A DNA stretch of 64,000 nt from Branchiostoma floridae. Lineage: Eukaryota; Chordata; Leptocardii; Amphioxiformes; Branchiostomatidae. The stretch lies in contig NC_049985.1 of NCBI RefSeq assembly GCF_000003815.2, positions 11,174,311 to 11,238,310 on the forward strand, in the 5' to 3' direction. Every line of letters starts with the position of its first letter. Within the stretch, counting starts at the first letter, position 1. Below the pieces are notes generated by a model. It saw only the letters and a program-made list of their open reading frames with translations, ran no database searches and was not told where the DNA came from. Positions 50,201 to 63,745 of this stretch are shown in pieces. A program made the position numbers and the translations under genes.

Positions 50201-51979
50201 TACATTGTCCTCGAGTTCCAGTCAAAACAAGGGGCAAACACGGGTAAGTAATTATGTACAATCGTACATATGAAGCGATAAACCCACTTATTCTTCAGCA
50301 TAGATAGAATGTATCCTTCATTGTTCAAGACATATTGAAGAGCTCTTGAATTTGCAAGTCATTTGCCTAATAAGGACATTGCTATATTTTCTTCAGGACC
50401 AGTTGAGAAAACGTTTGAGAAGTACCGCAGGGCTGCGTACTGGGACCAGATCAACACGTACGTGCTGGGCTGCTTGGTTTGTGTGGGGACACTCAAACTG
50501 CTGCACCTCCTGCGGTTCAACAAACACGTTGTTCTCGGAGCAGGTAGGCAATGATAATATTCTAGTTAAATTCTTGGTGTTTTTCTACAGTTGGCTTCTT
50601 TCATGTTGTTATGCGTCTACTGTCTAAGTTTGATGTGTATTTGGCTGGTTGAAAATCGAGACTAGTCAACTAACTCAGTAGATTGAAAGTTGATAGTAAA
50701 ATCAGTGTGTCCACGGTTTCAAAACAAAATTAAAGCTCTAATTCCCTCCTACATGTTCTTTTCCAGACACCATAAAGAAGGCAGCCGGGCCACTATCCGG
50801 GTTCTTCTTGATTTTTACCCTAGTATTCCTCGCTTTTGCGTTGTTTGCCGCTCTCGCGTTCGGCCCTTCGGAGGATGGCTTTTCGCCCTTCATCGCCACG
50901 CTGGAAACGCTGCTCACGATCTTGCTGGGAAAGTTCTATGAGATGTCAGACCAAAAACCGATCATGGGACCGCTCTTCACCTTCTCGTTCATCACGTTCT
51001 TTCAGTGGGTGATAGTCACCATGGTTGTTGCTATCCTAGACTGCGCCATACACGAGGTTTGTAAGCGGCTCGTCCACATCTAGTAATACGTCTACTACTT
51101 CGTGTTTTTCTGGACTGTCCTTCTGTCTTTTTAACAAATGATGACCAATACTAAAGATAATGTTTAGATTGAGTTGAGCTTCATTTCGTTTGATAATTCT
51201 TAGTTGTCCCGATTTTGGTATGGAACGTTTCTCTATGTATGGTCAAATTCAAGCAGTCTATAAAAACATTGTTAGTCTAATTATAGGGTATGTTTGATTT
51301 CAAAAAGGACAGGAGAAAATGATTGTTTGAGAGCTGCACGAGTTGGTTCAATGTCCGTATATCATTTGTTTTCACAATGATATCATCATGCTGATTCTAC
51401 CATCAGGTTGCAGAAGAGAACTCCCAGCAGAAGCCGGAAACTGAGCAGGTTGCAGACCTGATGTTGGAGCGACTGCAGTCCTGGGCAGGAGGGCTGCTAC
51501 AGCGTGGGAAGGGGAGGCCATCGGCAGTCATCAAAGAGACCTACAAGCCTACAGAGGAGGAGCTGACGGACTTCTTGACAAATGCTGATTTCATACGCTT
51601 CAGGGGCCAACAGGAGAATTCATCAACTGCAATCGAATTTTGCATTGAGAATCAAATGTCAATGCTTGTGTCATGGTCAGTCACCGAAGAGACCTACAAT
51701 CCTTCAGAGGATGAGCTGATCGACTTCTTGGCAAATGCTGATTCCATGCGTTTCAGGGGCCGACAGGAGAACTCGTCAACTGATGTCGAGTTTTGCATTG
51801 AGAATCAAATGTCGCCTAGGTCGTCATCACTCATCAAAGAAACCTACAATCCTACCGAAGAGGAGCTGGCAGGCTTCTTTAAAAATGCTGATTCCATGCG
51901 TTTCAGGAGCCGACAGGAGAACTCATCAACTGCTATCGAGTTTTGCATTGAGGATCAAATGTCTTCTGGTACGGCTTAG
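13495..51979 (+). CDS. Gene B: polycystin-1-like receptor with CUB, C-type lectin, F-type lectin, VWA and CCP domains (whole gene)
   Basis: I joined 54 coding exons (start ATG 13500, stop TAG 51977-51979). Phases agree at every junction and the sum is 9786 nt, 3261 residues. The start is the only ATG of the first coding exon. An acceptor at 13493-13494 implies an upstream non-coding exon that I did not find. Residues 1-30 form a signal peptide (YALCVLVLLLPSDLL core). Domain order: CUB, PAN-like, C-type lectin, F-lectin, basic linker, PLAT-like, VWA, CCP x6, REJ, GAIN/GPS, TM1, PLAT, ten more TM segments, repeat tail. REJ-GPS-PLAT-11TM is the polycystin-1 core. LRRs and Ig-like PKD repeats are absent. 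One intron is GC-AG (after 48418). Exons are listed in the domain entries. The joining across the 10-kb intron 10 is supported by phase only. Confidence 0.82.
13500..14895 (+). CDS. Gene B exons 1-2: signal peptide and CUB domain
   Basis: Exons 13500-13807 and 14765-14895, residues 1-146. After the signal peptide, CGGNLTAPSGGPVTSPNYP opens a CUB fold. FETEDGYDFLVIYDG carries the acidic residues of the calcium-binding CUB type. The closing strand is GFQLSYTSY. Only the first Cys pair (CGG ... LCEW) is present; the second pair of typical CUB domains is missing. CUB domains mediate protein-protein binding on the cell surface. Confidence 0.88.
15011..15332. repeat. ~320-bp repeat shared by intron 2 and intron 10 of gene B
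   Basis: This block and 26417-26738 align along their length. Shared words include CCTATTAGGTTTGATATGG, CAATAAAACTA and CGATATCGCATACCTAGAGC, with several small indels. It has no ORF and no clear terminal repeats. Confidence 0.85.
15441..15683 (+). CDS. Gene B exon 3: PAN/apple-like cysteine-rich module
   Basis: One phase 1-1 exon, residues 147-227. The pattern CxQACCANSACLSFQYTSENTNC followed by KLCSVGE is like PAN/apple or WSC-type modules (Cys-rich, with a hydrophobic SFQY strand). These modules bind proteins or carbohydrates. The exact family is uncertain; a profile search would decide. Confidence 0.6.
16065..16460 (+). CDS. Gene B exon 4: C-type lectin domain
   Basis: One phase 1-1 exon, residues 228-359, encodes a complete CTLD. 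It runs from CPFGYSYLAHTHLCYRAYD through WFGLDRKDGSWNYVDG and WGDGEPNNSGGAENCAMYF to WNDVSCSANIRFICE. The EPN and WND motifs for calcium and sugar binding are both intact, as in mannose/GlcNAc-type lectins. CTLDs are known in sea urchin REJ proteins and PKD1L proteins, so the domain fits the family. Binding itself is inferred. Confidence 0.93.
16878..17725 (+). CDS. Gene B exons 5-6: F-type lectin (fucolectin) domain
   Basis: Exons 16878-17061 and 17490-17725, residues 360-499. NVALGKTAFQTSS opens the fold; DGNTATNY, CTHT and WWVDLGQSYVIDRLVIFNR follow. NRQDCCAER contains the RxDx4R part of the F-lectin fucose site, with a candidate His (in CTHT) 30 residues upstream. The end is GRYVGVRLPG ... 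LTLCEVQVF. All fucose-contact residues seem present, so a working fucose-binding module is likely. The intron between the two exons holds a long (AC)n tract. Confidence 0.9.
17129..17214. repeat. (AC)n microsatellite
   Basis: About 40 uninterrupted AC units in the intron that splits the F-lectin. Further AC- and GT-rich sequence extends to about 17335. Confidence 0.97.
18031..18141 (+). CDS. Gene B exon 7: basic linker
   Basis: A short phase 1-1 exon of 37 codons (residues 500-536). Its core is CRLKRKRLRKG, followed by AFVALASPIDPKHQS. It matches no domain that I know. The basic run resembles a proprotein-convertase site. Good splice signals (TTATTTTCAG and GGTACGT) and fitting phase support it as an exon. 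Confidence 0.6.
18427..19464 (+). CDS. Gene B exons 8-10: PLAT-like extracellular domain
   Basis: Exons 18427-18559, 19134-19230 and 19347-19464, residues 537-652. YGLTIATNDAYNSGTTNSL followed by VEIFSD resembles the opening strands of PLAT/LH2 domains. LRLTTSGDNTLILDWIDVHS resembles the middle, where PLAT domains often have W. A second, clear PLAT lies inside the cell near residue 2156. The call is by pattern only; a profile search could reassign it. Confidence 0.55.
19611..20290. mobile_element. Palindrome-headed repeat element with three ~188-bp units
   Basis: It opens with a 42-bp near-perfect palindrome (19611-19652, ATTTTCACTCC and its complement). TTCGTAATGTTTCTTC and a (TTTC)n run follow. 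Three tandem units begin near 19712, 19901 and 20087; each carries AATGTCA-TTTTGCAT and TTGCTAAGG-like words. The same head design occurs at 24820 with different units. The class is unknown. Confidence 0.7.
20528..20632. repeat. Alternating inverted repeats of ATTAACACC
   Basis: GGTGTTAATTCATTTTGA and its partner AATTAACACCGGTG alternate about three times at ~33-bp spacing, so the tract can fold on itself in several registers. Confidence 0.85.
21151..21405 (-). mobile_element. 3' end of a CR1/L2-type LINE, minus strand
   Basis: On the minus strand the reading frame ending at 21241 encodes RIDVLKNSYFPRTIVELN followed by SLGSFKERLQ. This is the usual C-terminal end of CR1/L2/RTE-like reverse transcriptase ORFs (NSFFPRTIxxWNxLP ... 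SFKxRL). The 3' UTR follows and ends in a (TACAGA)n tail (plus-strand 21151-21169). It is heavily 5' truncated. Confidence 0.75.
21406..21730 (+). repeat. ~330-bp direct repeat, left copy
   Basis: From CCGCGATATCCGCG to ACGCAGGTGT. It is nearly identical to 22938-23269 apart from scattered substitutions and a short insertion in the right copy. It is rich in GCGTA words and contains GTGCGTGCGGCCGCGTAT. Confidence 0.92.
21748..21818. repeat. 33-bp perfect-looking hairpin
   Basis: Arms 21748-21780 and 21786-21818 (ACAAAATTTCATGCGG inward to GCGCACTTGA) pair with at most a few mismatches around a 5-base loop. It lies between the two 330-bp repeats. Confidence 0.88.
22938..23269 (+). repeat. ~330-bp direct repeat, right copy
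   Basis: Partner of 21406-21730, about 1.2 kb downstream in the same orientation. Just after it come CCACCTTAA and unrelated sequence. Confidence 0.92.
23270..24819. other. Intron 10 of gene B, nothing recognised
   Basis: No supported gene or clear repeat structure was seen in this stretch. Confidence 0.5.
24820..26411. mobile_element. Palindrome-headed repeat element with two internal tandem arrays
   Basis: The head is a palindrome (24820-24854, ATATTTCAGCCATACC and complement), then TTCGTAATGTTTCTTC and (TTTC)n as at 19611. Four ~160-bp units start near 24936, 25095, 25259 and 25413 (core AATGACCTGAAATTTGG). Four further units start near 25749, 25882, 26014 and 26201 (core TTTTGGACTGGTCTA, GGAAGAGTCCA). 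It ends ATGGCTGAAATATGCTGTAT. The outer ends ATATTTCAGCCAT and ATGGCTGAAATAT are inverted. No ORF. Confidence 0.65.
26417..26738. repeat. Second copy of the intron 2 repeat
   Basis: Aligns with 15011-15332, same orientation. It lies directly after the element at 24820-26411. Confidence 0.85.
26739..28480. other. Intron 10 of gene B; one further copy of the AATGACCTGAAATT unit, then nothing recognised
   Basis: 26760-26900 repeats the core of the 160-bp units described at 24936. Around 27045-27106 there is a CCAATCAG word and a TATATATAG run, by chance or a promoter. A (GTT)n tract lies at 27622-27642. Small opposing ORFs at 27150-27347 (minus) and 27339-27545 (plus) have no known domain. Confidence 0.45.
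28520..29440. repeat. ~125-bp tandem repeat with octamer-like core
   Basis: CTCATTgATTATgcAAAT recurs at 28523, 28645, 28772, 28901 and about 29197, most often followed by TTTGCAT. Between the copies CGTCAACCCCTTCTCGAGTT and CTGTCAACCCCTTCCCGAGT recur (29000 and 29292). The family recurs at 43009-43862 and 53970-54560. Confidence 0.75.
29514..30621 (+). CDS. Gene B exons 11-13: von Willebrand factor A domain
   Basis: Exons 29514-29700, 30057-30207 and 30399-30621, residues 653-839. DLFFVLDGSGSV is the DxSxS part of the MIDAS metal site, GGTRTGSAL supplies its Thr, and VMIVVTDGKS its Asp. The fold continues with GVDVYAIGVG and ends in the usual helix (FNALSAEIEQIVQTVC). All metal ligands are intact, so a divalent-cation-dependent ligand contact is likely. 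The incoming and outgoing phases (1) match the flanking exons. Confidence 0.93.
30830..30885. repeat. (GT)n-rich microsatellite
   Basis: Interrupted GT run in the intron after the VWA domain. Confidence 0.9.
31264..31818. mobile_element. Partial copy of the 24820-26411 element
   Basis: It ends with GGTATGGCTGAAATATGCTG and CAAATGTCGGCCTTTCT, as at 26361-26411. Near its start GGCTCGCCCCTGAGGCGTC repeats a word also found at 29422. Confidence 0.55.
32020..33957 (+). CDS. Gene B exons 14-19: six CCP/sushi domains in three A-B pairs
   Basis: Exons 32020-32190, 32393-32563, 32751-32921, 33118-33288, 33434-33604 and 33787-33957, residues 840-1181. Every exon is exactly 171 nt, phase 1-1, and encodes one CCP with four Cys and the conserved Trp (TWSGTQPTC or SWSGTQPNC). 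Exons 1, 3 and 5 are type A (VEHGSTSGGSYYGDVVTYHC). Exons 2, 4 and 6 are type B (NNGSRTEGHLYGDKVTFSC). The A introns also match each other (ACACCGAACTTGCTATGTTC before the acceptor). The array therefore grew by duplicating a two-exon unit. CCP arrays bind proteins or glycans, as in complement regulators. Confidence 0.95.
34319..36583 (+). CDS. Gene B exons 20-25: REJ module
   Basis: Exons 34319-34810, 35073-35262, 35449-35641, 35783-35945, 36046-36140 and 36458-36583, about residues 1182-1601. Diagnostic stretches are GALVLDASQSYDPDD with FQWIC, the later LVLLTHCDNCPTASTAYQW, and SCVVSPSSGVSTITPFDISC followed by DDQPLTYSLYF. This is the receptor-for-egg-jelly region that sits before the GPS in polycystin-1-family proteins. 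The family name comes from the sea urchin sperm receptor. The ligand here is unknown. Confidence 0.85.
36160..36222. repeat. 31-bp tandem duplication just after a splice donor
   Basis: Two copies of TACTGTACAGACTGTCATGA with flanks (36160-36190 and 36191-36222) start 19 bases inside the intron that begins at 36141. Confidence 0.88.
36931..41173 (+). CDS. Gene B exons 26-33: GAIN-like region
   Basis: Exons 36931-37104, 37623-37748, 39033-39141, 39274-39365, 39729-39995, 40143-40364, 40716-40866 and 41051-41173, about residues 1602-2022. The first part is alpha-helical (NVEETEAVLSSLNETLDNL). The later part is beta-rich (PLVFRVNGQSGTFFVVEKL, SLHITVTPHLANVSVRLLL). This helix-then-sheet order before a GPS is the GAIN design of polycystin-1 and adhesion GPCRs. 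It is needed for self-cleavage at the GPS. Sequence identity to known GAIN domains is weak, so the call leans on position. Confidence 0.75.
37163..37336. mobile_element. Palindromic repeat with ~75-bp arms
   Basis: Arms 37163-37238 and 37257-37336 are inverted copies (CAGGCAGATTTA-CAGTGG ... GCCA-GGGA-TCAG) with about 80% match by eye. A 67-bp tandem duplication (37321-37386 and 37387-37453) overlaps the right end. Confidence 0.75.
37893..38824. mobile_element. Tc1/mariner-type non-autonomous element with long inverted repeats
   Basis: It is 932 bp. The terminal repeats begin CGAGGGCGGTTCAAAAA and extend about 175 bp on each side (to about 38070 and from about 38645). A TA dinucleotide flanks each end (37891-37892 and 38825-38826), the hallmark of Tc1/mariner insertion. 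No transposase ORF remains. The adjacent intact 25-bp sequence at 37858-37882 equals the joined flanks and so shows the empty site. Confidence 0.9.
39590..39680. repeat. Mixed AC/GC/CT simple repeat
   Basis: ACACGCACGCACGCACAC passes into GCGCGCGC and then (CT)n in the intron before exon 30. Confidence 0.93.
41934..42618 (+). CDS. Gene B exons 34-35: GPS autoproteolysis motif
   Basis: Exons 41934-42097 and 42495-42618, residues 2023-2118. CLYFNEEIEDFRSDGC and SHCRCDHLTAFGSGF give the four GPS cysteines and the HLT triad, with predicted cleavage between Leu and Thr (residue position near 2095). The usual first Trp is Phe here. A self-cleaved, non-covalent ectodomain is therefore likely, as in polycystin-1. 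Confidence 0.93.
42990..43915. repeat. Dispersed repeats of the octamer/GAGTTAT family
   Basis: Contains CATTAACTATGCAAATTAAG (43012), CTCATTAATTATGTAAATG (43306) and the end motif CAATCCGTCCAACCGTTCTT followed by CACAGACAGACAGACAAACG (43811-43866). Similar sequence is at 28520-29440 and 53970-54560. Class not assigned. Confidence 0.65.
44046..45592 (+). CDS. Gene B exons 36-40: first membrane segment and intracellular PLAT domain
   Basis: Exons 44046-44155, 44538-44642, 44822-45000, 45293-45358 and 45484-45592, residues 2119-2308. TM1 is PVVLIALSVVVGIYLLTVIW, followed by a basic stop-transfer run. The PLAT part reads YQIIVLTGSRSQASTSARVF then LTLIGEGGKSG, VDTFILPTSRHLGSLYAVHV and WFLDKIILQD. 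This is the standard position of PLAT in polycystin-1, on the first cytoplasmic loop. Confidence 0.93.
45980..47922 (+). CDS. Gene B exons 41-46: membrane segments TM2-TM5
   Basis: Exons 45980-46192, 46361-46481, 46692-46784, 46894-46956, 47245-47432 and 47845-47922, residues 2309-2560. TM2 is CLSLLLCTMVTNIMFFG, TM3 is CLIIFPINLVIVEVF, TM4 is WFLVFASCFLSALFTILYG and TM5 is LLILQPVKVVLLAIGLTLVL. The cytoplasmic loop between TM3 and TM4 includes an acidic stretch, DVIDLEEIELQKIDKAWDFY. The donor at 47433 lies in a 22-bp repeat that copies it twice. Confidence 0.9.
47418..47479. repeat. 22-bp tandem triplication of an exon end plus splice donor
   Basis: ACTGGTGCTGAGGGTAAGTC and two nearby copies place GT donor-like sites at 47433, 47455 and 47477. 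The first fits the reading phase of the next exon; using the second would shift the frame. Confidence 0.92.
48179..51056 (+). CDS. Gene B exons 47-53: polycystin channel-like block (S1-S6)
   Basis: Exons 48179-48418, 48749-48917, 49067-49246, 49514-49864, 50088-50243, 50397-50543 and 50767-51056, residues 2561-3071. S1 is FAFYFMFVLVLAVIANG. The long extracellular polycystin loop follows (INDVQSFWNFIRYTL ... RAVFIEMTIYNPHANLF). S2 is WAWVVVGFQGLFIIFTLYF, S3 is LSLAILSLAEVGVMLYTLYI, S4 ends LLRFNK, S5 is FFLIFTLVFLAFALFAALAF, a pore-helix-like FIATLETLLTILLGKF follows, and S6 is WVIVTMVVAILDCAI. Intron after 48418 starts GC (CAGGCGAGT), and phase 0 on both sides supports it. Confidence 0.93.
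51407..51979 (+). CDS. Gene B exon 54: cytoplasmic tail with threefold repeat
   Basis: Residues 3072-3261. After a short Gln/Glu-rich lead (VAEENSQQKPETEQVADLML), three ~48-residue repeats run from about 51527 to 51964. Unit 1 is almost identical to unit 1 of gene A. Units 2 and 3 have changed more and share NADSMRFR, which gene A lacks, as if one unit had been copied over the other. No coiled coil, as in the polycystin-1 tail, is evident. Confidence 0.93.
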   Translation, partial: VAEENSQQKPETEQVADLMLERLQSWAGGLLQRGKGRPSAVIKETYKPTEEELTDFLTNADFIRFRGQQENSSTAIEFCIENQMSMLVSWSVTEETYNPSEDELIDFLANADSMRFRGRQENSSTDVEFCIENQMSPRSSSLIKETYNPTEEELAGFFKNADSMRFRSRQENSSTAIEFCIEDQMSSGTA

Positions 51980-52184
51980 TTTCTTTAGACAGACTACAAT
52001 ATTGCATTATCATGGGTTTAGCTTATTACATATGGAAGTGTAAACCAAAATTTACGCAACTATGTATGGGATATATAATGATGATGATCTTTATTTGCAT
52101 GTTCCTGCCCATGTGGGCTAAATGCAGCAAATCCCATGATGGGATACTAAAGACTAAGTACTATTACATGTAGTATTACAAATG

Positions 52185-52190
52185 AATAAA
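52185..52190 (+). terminator. Candidate polyadenylation signal of gene B
   Basis: AATAAA, 206 bases after the stop codon. It is the first such hexamer that I found downstream of the stop. Transcript ends would confirm it. Confidence 0.5.
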
Positions 52191-52985
52191 CATTACATCC
52201 GGAGCTATATAATGGATTCCACAGTACTGTGTACGTTGGGCAAAATGAAGGATGGGTCTCACTTTGAACATTTTCGTACCAACAAACATGAATTCATGAT
52301 TATATTACTAGTATTTTATCTTTGGATTACGTTGCCCTGCTCCATATTGCTAGCAATGATACAGTATAATCTAGGAAATATAGACATTTGAAAAGTGATA
52401 TGCGGACATATTCTAAATACCAAACTTCTGAAGAACTGTATTAAGTAGAGGTTATCTGTACATACCATATACTCAGTGCATGTTTTTGAAAGCTTCCAAT
52501 ATTGTCTCCAGTTTTCTGGGCTTGTACAGTACTTTTAAGAAGTGAAGTGTAGACCGACATCTGGTTCTTTTTACCAGAATATATCGGTAGGAAGGATTGT
52601 ATAAGGACATAGACTGATCATAGTTCTGCCCATGAGGAAACACAATAACAGTTTACCATTCGTACTATTGCCTATACCATTGACAAGATGTTGCAGTATA
52701 GAAGTTGCAGAATATCCGGAAATATGCCATTAACAGCCATATGCATAACACTTGTAAACGGTGAATTGATTTTTTTTATATAGACATCGTCGTGTTTGCA
52801 AAGAGACAAGTTATTAGGGATCAGCTGTGTCGAAATTACAATTATATAAGTCTTTAAACTTTCGCGGTGGTTTATTTTCGCGGTGACTTTTCCACCGCAC
52901 ATCCCTGACACCACGGATACTACTACAGAATCGTTTCAGCAGGTTATTTTTTTCCTTCTTTGTTGAATTTTTCAACATGAAGTTA
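52191..52985. other. Intergenic, no gene seen
   Basis: Short ORFs only. TTCGCGGTGG words near 52862-52880 recall the dispersed repeat at 7470-7640. Confidence 0.5.
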
Positions 52986-53447
52986 GGCCATGTTGATTTG
53001 ATTATATGGATGACATCCTCCGGGAACTCCAAAACTGATGCGAGCGAGCGAATAAAAAAAAAGTTTGGCCAAAAAAAAAAGTTGCCTTCAGTATGAAATC
53101 AAAGTGGCCAGGAAGGTTGAACATAGGACTAAACACACATAGTATGGTATACCATGATCCTCTGGACCTGAATTTTCTGTACTGGTACCCCTTCAACCAA
53201 CAATAGATTTTTTTTCTTCCCGTCCTTTCACATTCTTATTCTTTGACTTTAGATTCATTTTGGCATTCTATATATGGCATTAGTTATCTGTTTTCTAATA
53301 CTTTTTTTCAATCTACGGAATATTTGTGCTCATTTTAAAGCTGCTTTGCACAATTTATTGTGTAGCGGAAAACTTTTTTTTTTTTTGGAAATGGCCGAAA
53401 ATTGGTGCGAGCGCGGATGTCATCCATATAATCAAATCAACGTGGCC
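52986..53447. mobile_element. Harbinger-like MITE with TTA target duplication
   Basis: It is 462 bp. Terminal inverted repeats begin GGCCATGTTGATTTGATTAT and continue through ATGGATGACATCC (32 bp or more). TTA precedes and follows the element (52983-52985 and 53448-53450), as expected for PIF/Harbinger. The interior has T-rich runs and a GGCCAAA/ATGGCCGAAAATTGG pair. No ORF. A decayed relative lies at 11460-11850. Confidence 0.82.
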
Positions 53448-53969
53448 TTATGAATACACACAGAGAAAATAAGGTTATTAATACACAGTCGCTTCCCTCC
53501 TACCGCGAAATGAAGCCACCAGGAAAGTTAGTAAATCTACAATTATAGTGCACTCCGCATGTTGTTCCAATCACGACTAGTTACATAATGATGATTCATT
53601 ACACATACATAGTTCAAATTTTTATGTTTAGATGTAGTTAACATGTTTCTAATCAATAATGCAATAATTGACCACCCTATAAGATCAATAGAGATATTTC
53701 ATTTTTATTCAGCTCATAAAACCAAGCAAAGGAATAGATATAACATAGAAGTACACAATTTACAGCAATGGACTTAATTCTCCATTGTTTCAAAGGAATT
53801 AGAATAAAGATGAAAATATATTTTTCTTTGCTGTCTGTCTTCGATGTGCGCAGTGTGTGTTTCATGCCTGAGACTTATGCAAAATAGGTCCTCATGCATA
53901 AATGATATTAGTTGTCCAACTCCTCCGCCCAAATAACAAAGGTAGACAATCTTATCTAAAGAACGAAGC

Positions 53970-54560
53970 TATACTAGCATTTTCTGACCATCTATGCAAA
54001 TCAGGGTGAAATTTGCATATTCAACGGTGTTTAGCTTTACGCAACTTCTAAATACCACAGGTATGACTGTCCCGCCATGTACCACTGTGAAATCATATCA
54101 TAATGTCATTAATCATGCAAATTGGGTCTTCATTTGCATGATTTTCTATCAACATTTTTCTATTTCTCAGTTGCATATGTCACAGACTCGAATAGTCTCA
54201 TCGCAGAGCGGAGTTGGATATGACATTTCCTCATTGATCATTCAAATTAGATTCTGATTTGCAAAATAACCATCTAATCAAGCATCGCTTAAGCTATCTA
54301 AATGCCGAAAATCATGACGATCCATCAACTTCTTCTCAAGTTATTCATTGAGCCGGCTCCTGTGGTTAAAAAACACTAGGTGGCCCAACGTTCCACTGCA
54401 GTACCGTAACAAGCCGCTGGGGACGTAAAATCCAGTCATTGACAGGTCTCATCAAGACCTACCTACATAACGTTACCAAATACCTATACAATCCATCCAC
54501 GCCGTCTCGAGTCATGCCATTCATACTCACATACATAATAATACACATGCTACCGAATGT
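53970..54560. repeat. Dispersed repeats of the octamer/GAGTTAT family
   Basis: CATTAATCATGCAAATTGGG (54104) and CTCATTGATCATTCAAATTAG-like sequence (54230) are 126 bp apart. The stretch ending CTTCTTCTCAAGTTATTC (54328) matches the CTTCTCGAGTTATTC words at 29009. Confidence 0.65.
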
Positions 54561-54761
54561 TTTTTTCTTGACGAAGGTAATTTCTCACCTCATTACTAAG
54601 TCATATCAGGCTCAACCGAAACTGCGGTGTGAAACCACGATGGCCAAATGCTGCGAGCGCCGTCGTGCGACATATGTGAGAACTACAACAACACAAGCAC
54701 AGACAACAAGGTGGGAGGGTGAAATCAGTACGTAGGTCGCTGCGCGCTGAAGTCAGTGAAG

Positions 54762-62346
<7,585 letters not shown>

Positions 62347-63408
62347 ATATAGACAACGGATTCTAAATATCTTAAAGGTGTTATGGGTTATGCGGAACAA
62401 AGAAATTTTGTCAATCAGTCAGGCGTCTTTTATTCAGTGCATTTGGATGGTTTTGGTGTATGTTATGGAATGGTAGAGGGTAGGATATTAAACTCACCAT
62501 AACTTTGGGAATTTATGGACAAGAGTATTCAGAATCTTCAGAAAACCCTGTAGTATCATGGATTGTTTAATTTAAATTAATCTAATTTATTTGAAGACCA
62601 AATATTGTATTGCAATAGTCATGTACAAAATACAGTGCCATGCAACAATTGTTTGATTATCATGAATTGTATTTTTTGACCATTGTACAGAAATTGGTAA
62701 CTGAAAAGTATACAATTTATATAATCTTGTGGAATAAAAACAAGTTTACTAAAGTTTTACAGTCTTGTGTGGATTAATGTTTTCATTATCAGCATTGGGC
62801 CAGCGCAATTAGCAGTTGAACCAAGGAAAACATGTTAATGTTGGCTCAACTGGCTGGTGTATGTCAAAAATTTGCATTTCTCAGGTTTTGGTCATTGGGT
62901 TTTGATGGAGTGGGCGGGTCTATCGGATTGGTCCATTACTGACAGCCATGTAAAATTTTCTCATTTGTTGTTTACATAAAAAGAAAGCAAGGCTTTATAC
63001 AGACATTCCAGCAGTGTGTCAGCTACAAAACAAACTTGGATTACCCACTTTACATGAGAGAAGCAAGCACGTCTTGCCCTTTTTTTACAAACCACCTACA
63101 TTAGTAGAAAAAACACCCCCATATGTTAAATGGTATGTCCCTACCAAACTTTCAGGTCAGGCAGGGGTCATGTTGATCTGGGGCAAGTGTCAGCTGTGAC
63201 AGTGTGGGAAGATGTCGACGCATATTCTGCACAAAAGCGTTAAATTTACGGGCATTTGGAGGCCCAGACGTCCACAATGTTCTCTCTTGGAGCTGACAAA
63301 GCCGTGCCGCACGTTTTCAACAAGCAGAAGGTGGAGTATGGGTTAGATTTTAAGCGCTTGTGGTAACTGTTTTTTAGATCCGCGCTCACTCCCCCACGCA
63401 CTGTTTCG
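62347..63408. other. AADAT 3' UTR and intergenic DNA
   Basis: The AT-rich first 400 bases are the likely 3' UTR. After that no gene or clear repeat was recognised. Confidence 0.55.
62733..62738 (+). terminator. Polyadenylation signal of AADAT
   Basis: AATAAA, 387 bases after the stop codon, inside GTGGAATAAAAACAAG, with a T/GT-rich stretch about 20 bases downstream. Confidence 0.7.
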
Positions 63409-63417
63409 TGCAAACAG

Positions 63418-63510
63418 TACTCTCCAAGCAGAGGTAGAATCGCGCAGATATAGTAGTAGTCGAAAAAATTACACTCGCGCTCTTCCTCTTCGACCTCTGC
63501 TTGGAGAGTA
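63418..63510. mobile_element. 93-bp MITE with 9-bp target-site duplication
   Basis: Perfect 18-bp terminal inverted repeats (TACTCTCCAAGCAGAGGT) enclose only ~57 bases. The flanks TGCAAACAG (63409-63417 and 63511-63519) are a 9-bp direct duplication, the size typical of Mutator-like elements. No ORF. Confidence 0.88.
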
Positions 63511-63595
63511 TGCAAACAGGTCGCCCGATGCGTCCTCAAATGACCCTCTGGTTCTTCTGCCAAGGACAGTCACCTGGGCAGTCACAGTGCTTTAA

Positions 63596-63697
63596 GTACC
63601 GGATGTCGGACGCTTCGGACCTTTACCGACTCGGACCTAGCAATTTCTGGTCAACTCGGACCTAAACCCTGGTCAACTCGGACCTTCGGTGATTTCT
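63596..63697. repeat. ACTCGGACCT simple repeat
   Basis: CTCGGACCT or a close variant occurs about five times, twice within GGTCAACTCGGACCT. Confidence 0.75.
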
Positions 63698-63745
63698 GGC
63701 CGCCATCTTGGATCATCCGTGTTATGGGTCTAGATGGGAAATTGT

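Noticed and set aside
52076-52200. LINE or SINE end with GATGATGATC tail after gene B
   Set aside because: The simple GAT repeat is too short, and the stretch could equally be 3' UTR of gene B.
54439-54735. 98-codon ORF before AADAT
   Set aside because: Lies in the dispersed repeat and has no domain; the AADAT N-terminus is clearly at 54762.
63246-63563. 105-codon minus-strand ORF
   Set aside because: It runs through the 93-bp MITE and its duplications, so it is not a conserved gene.
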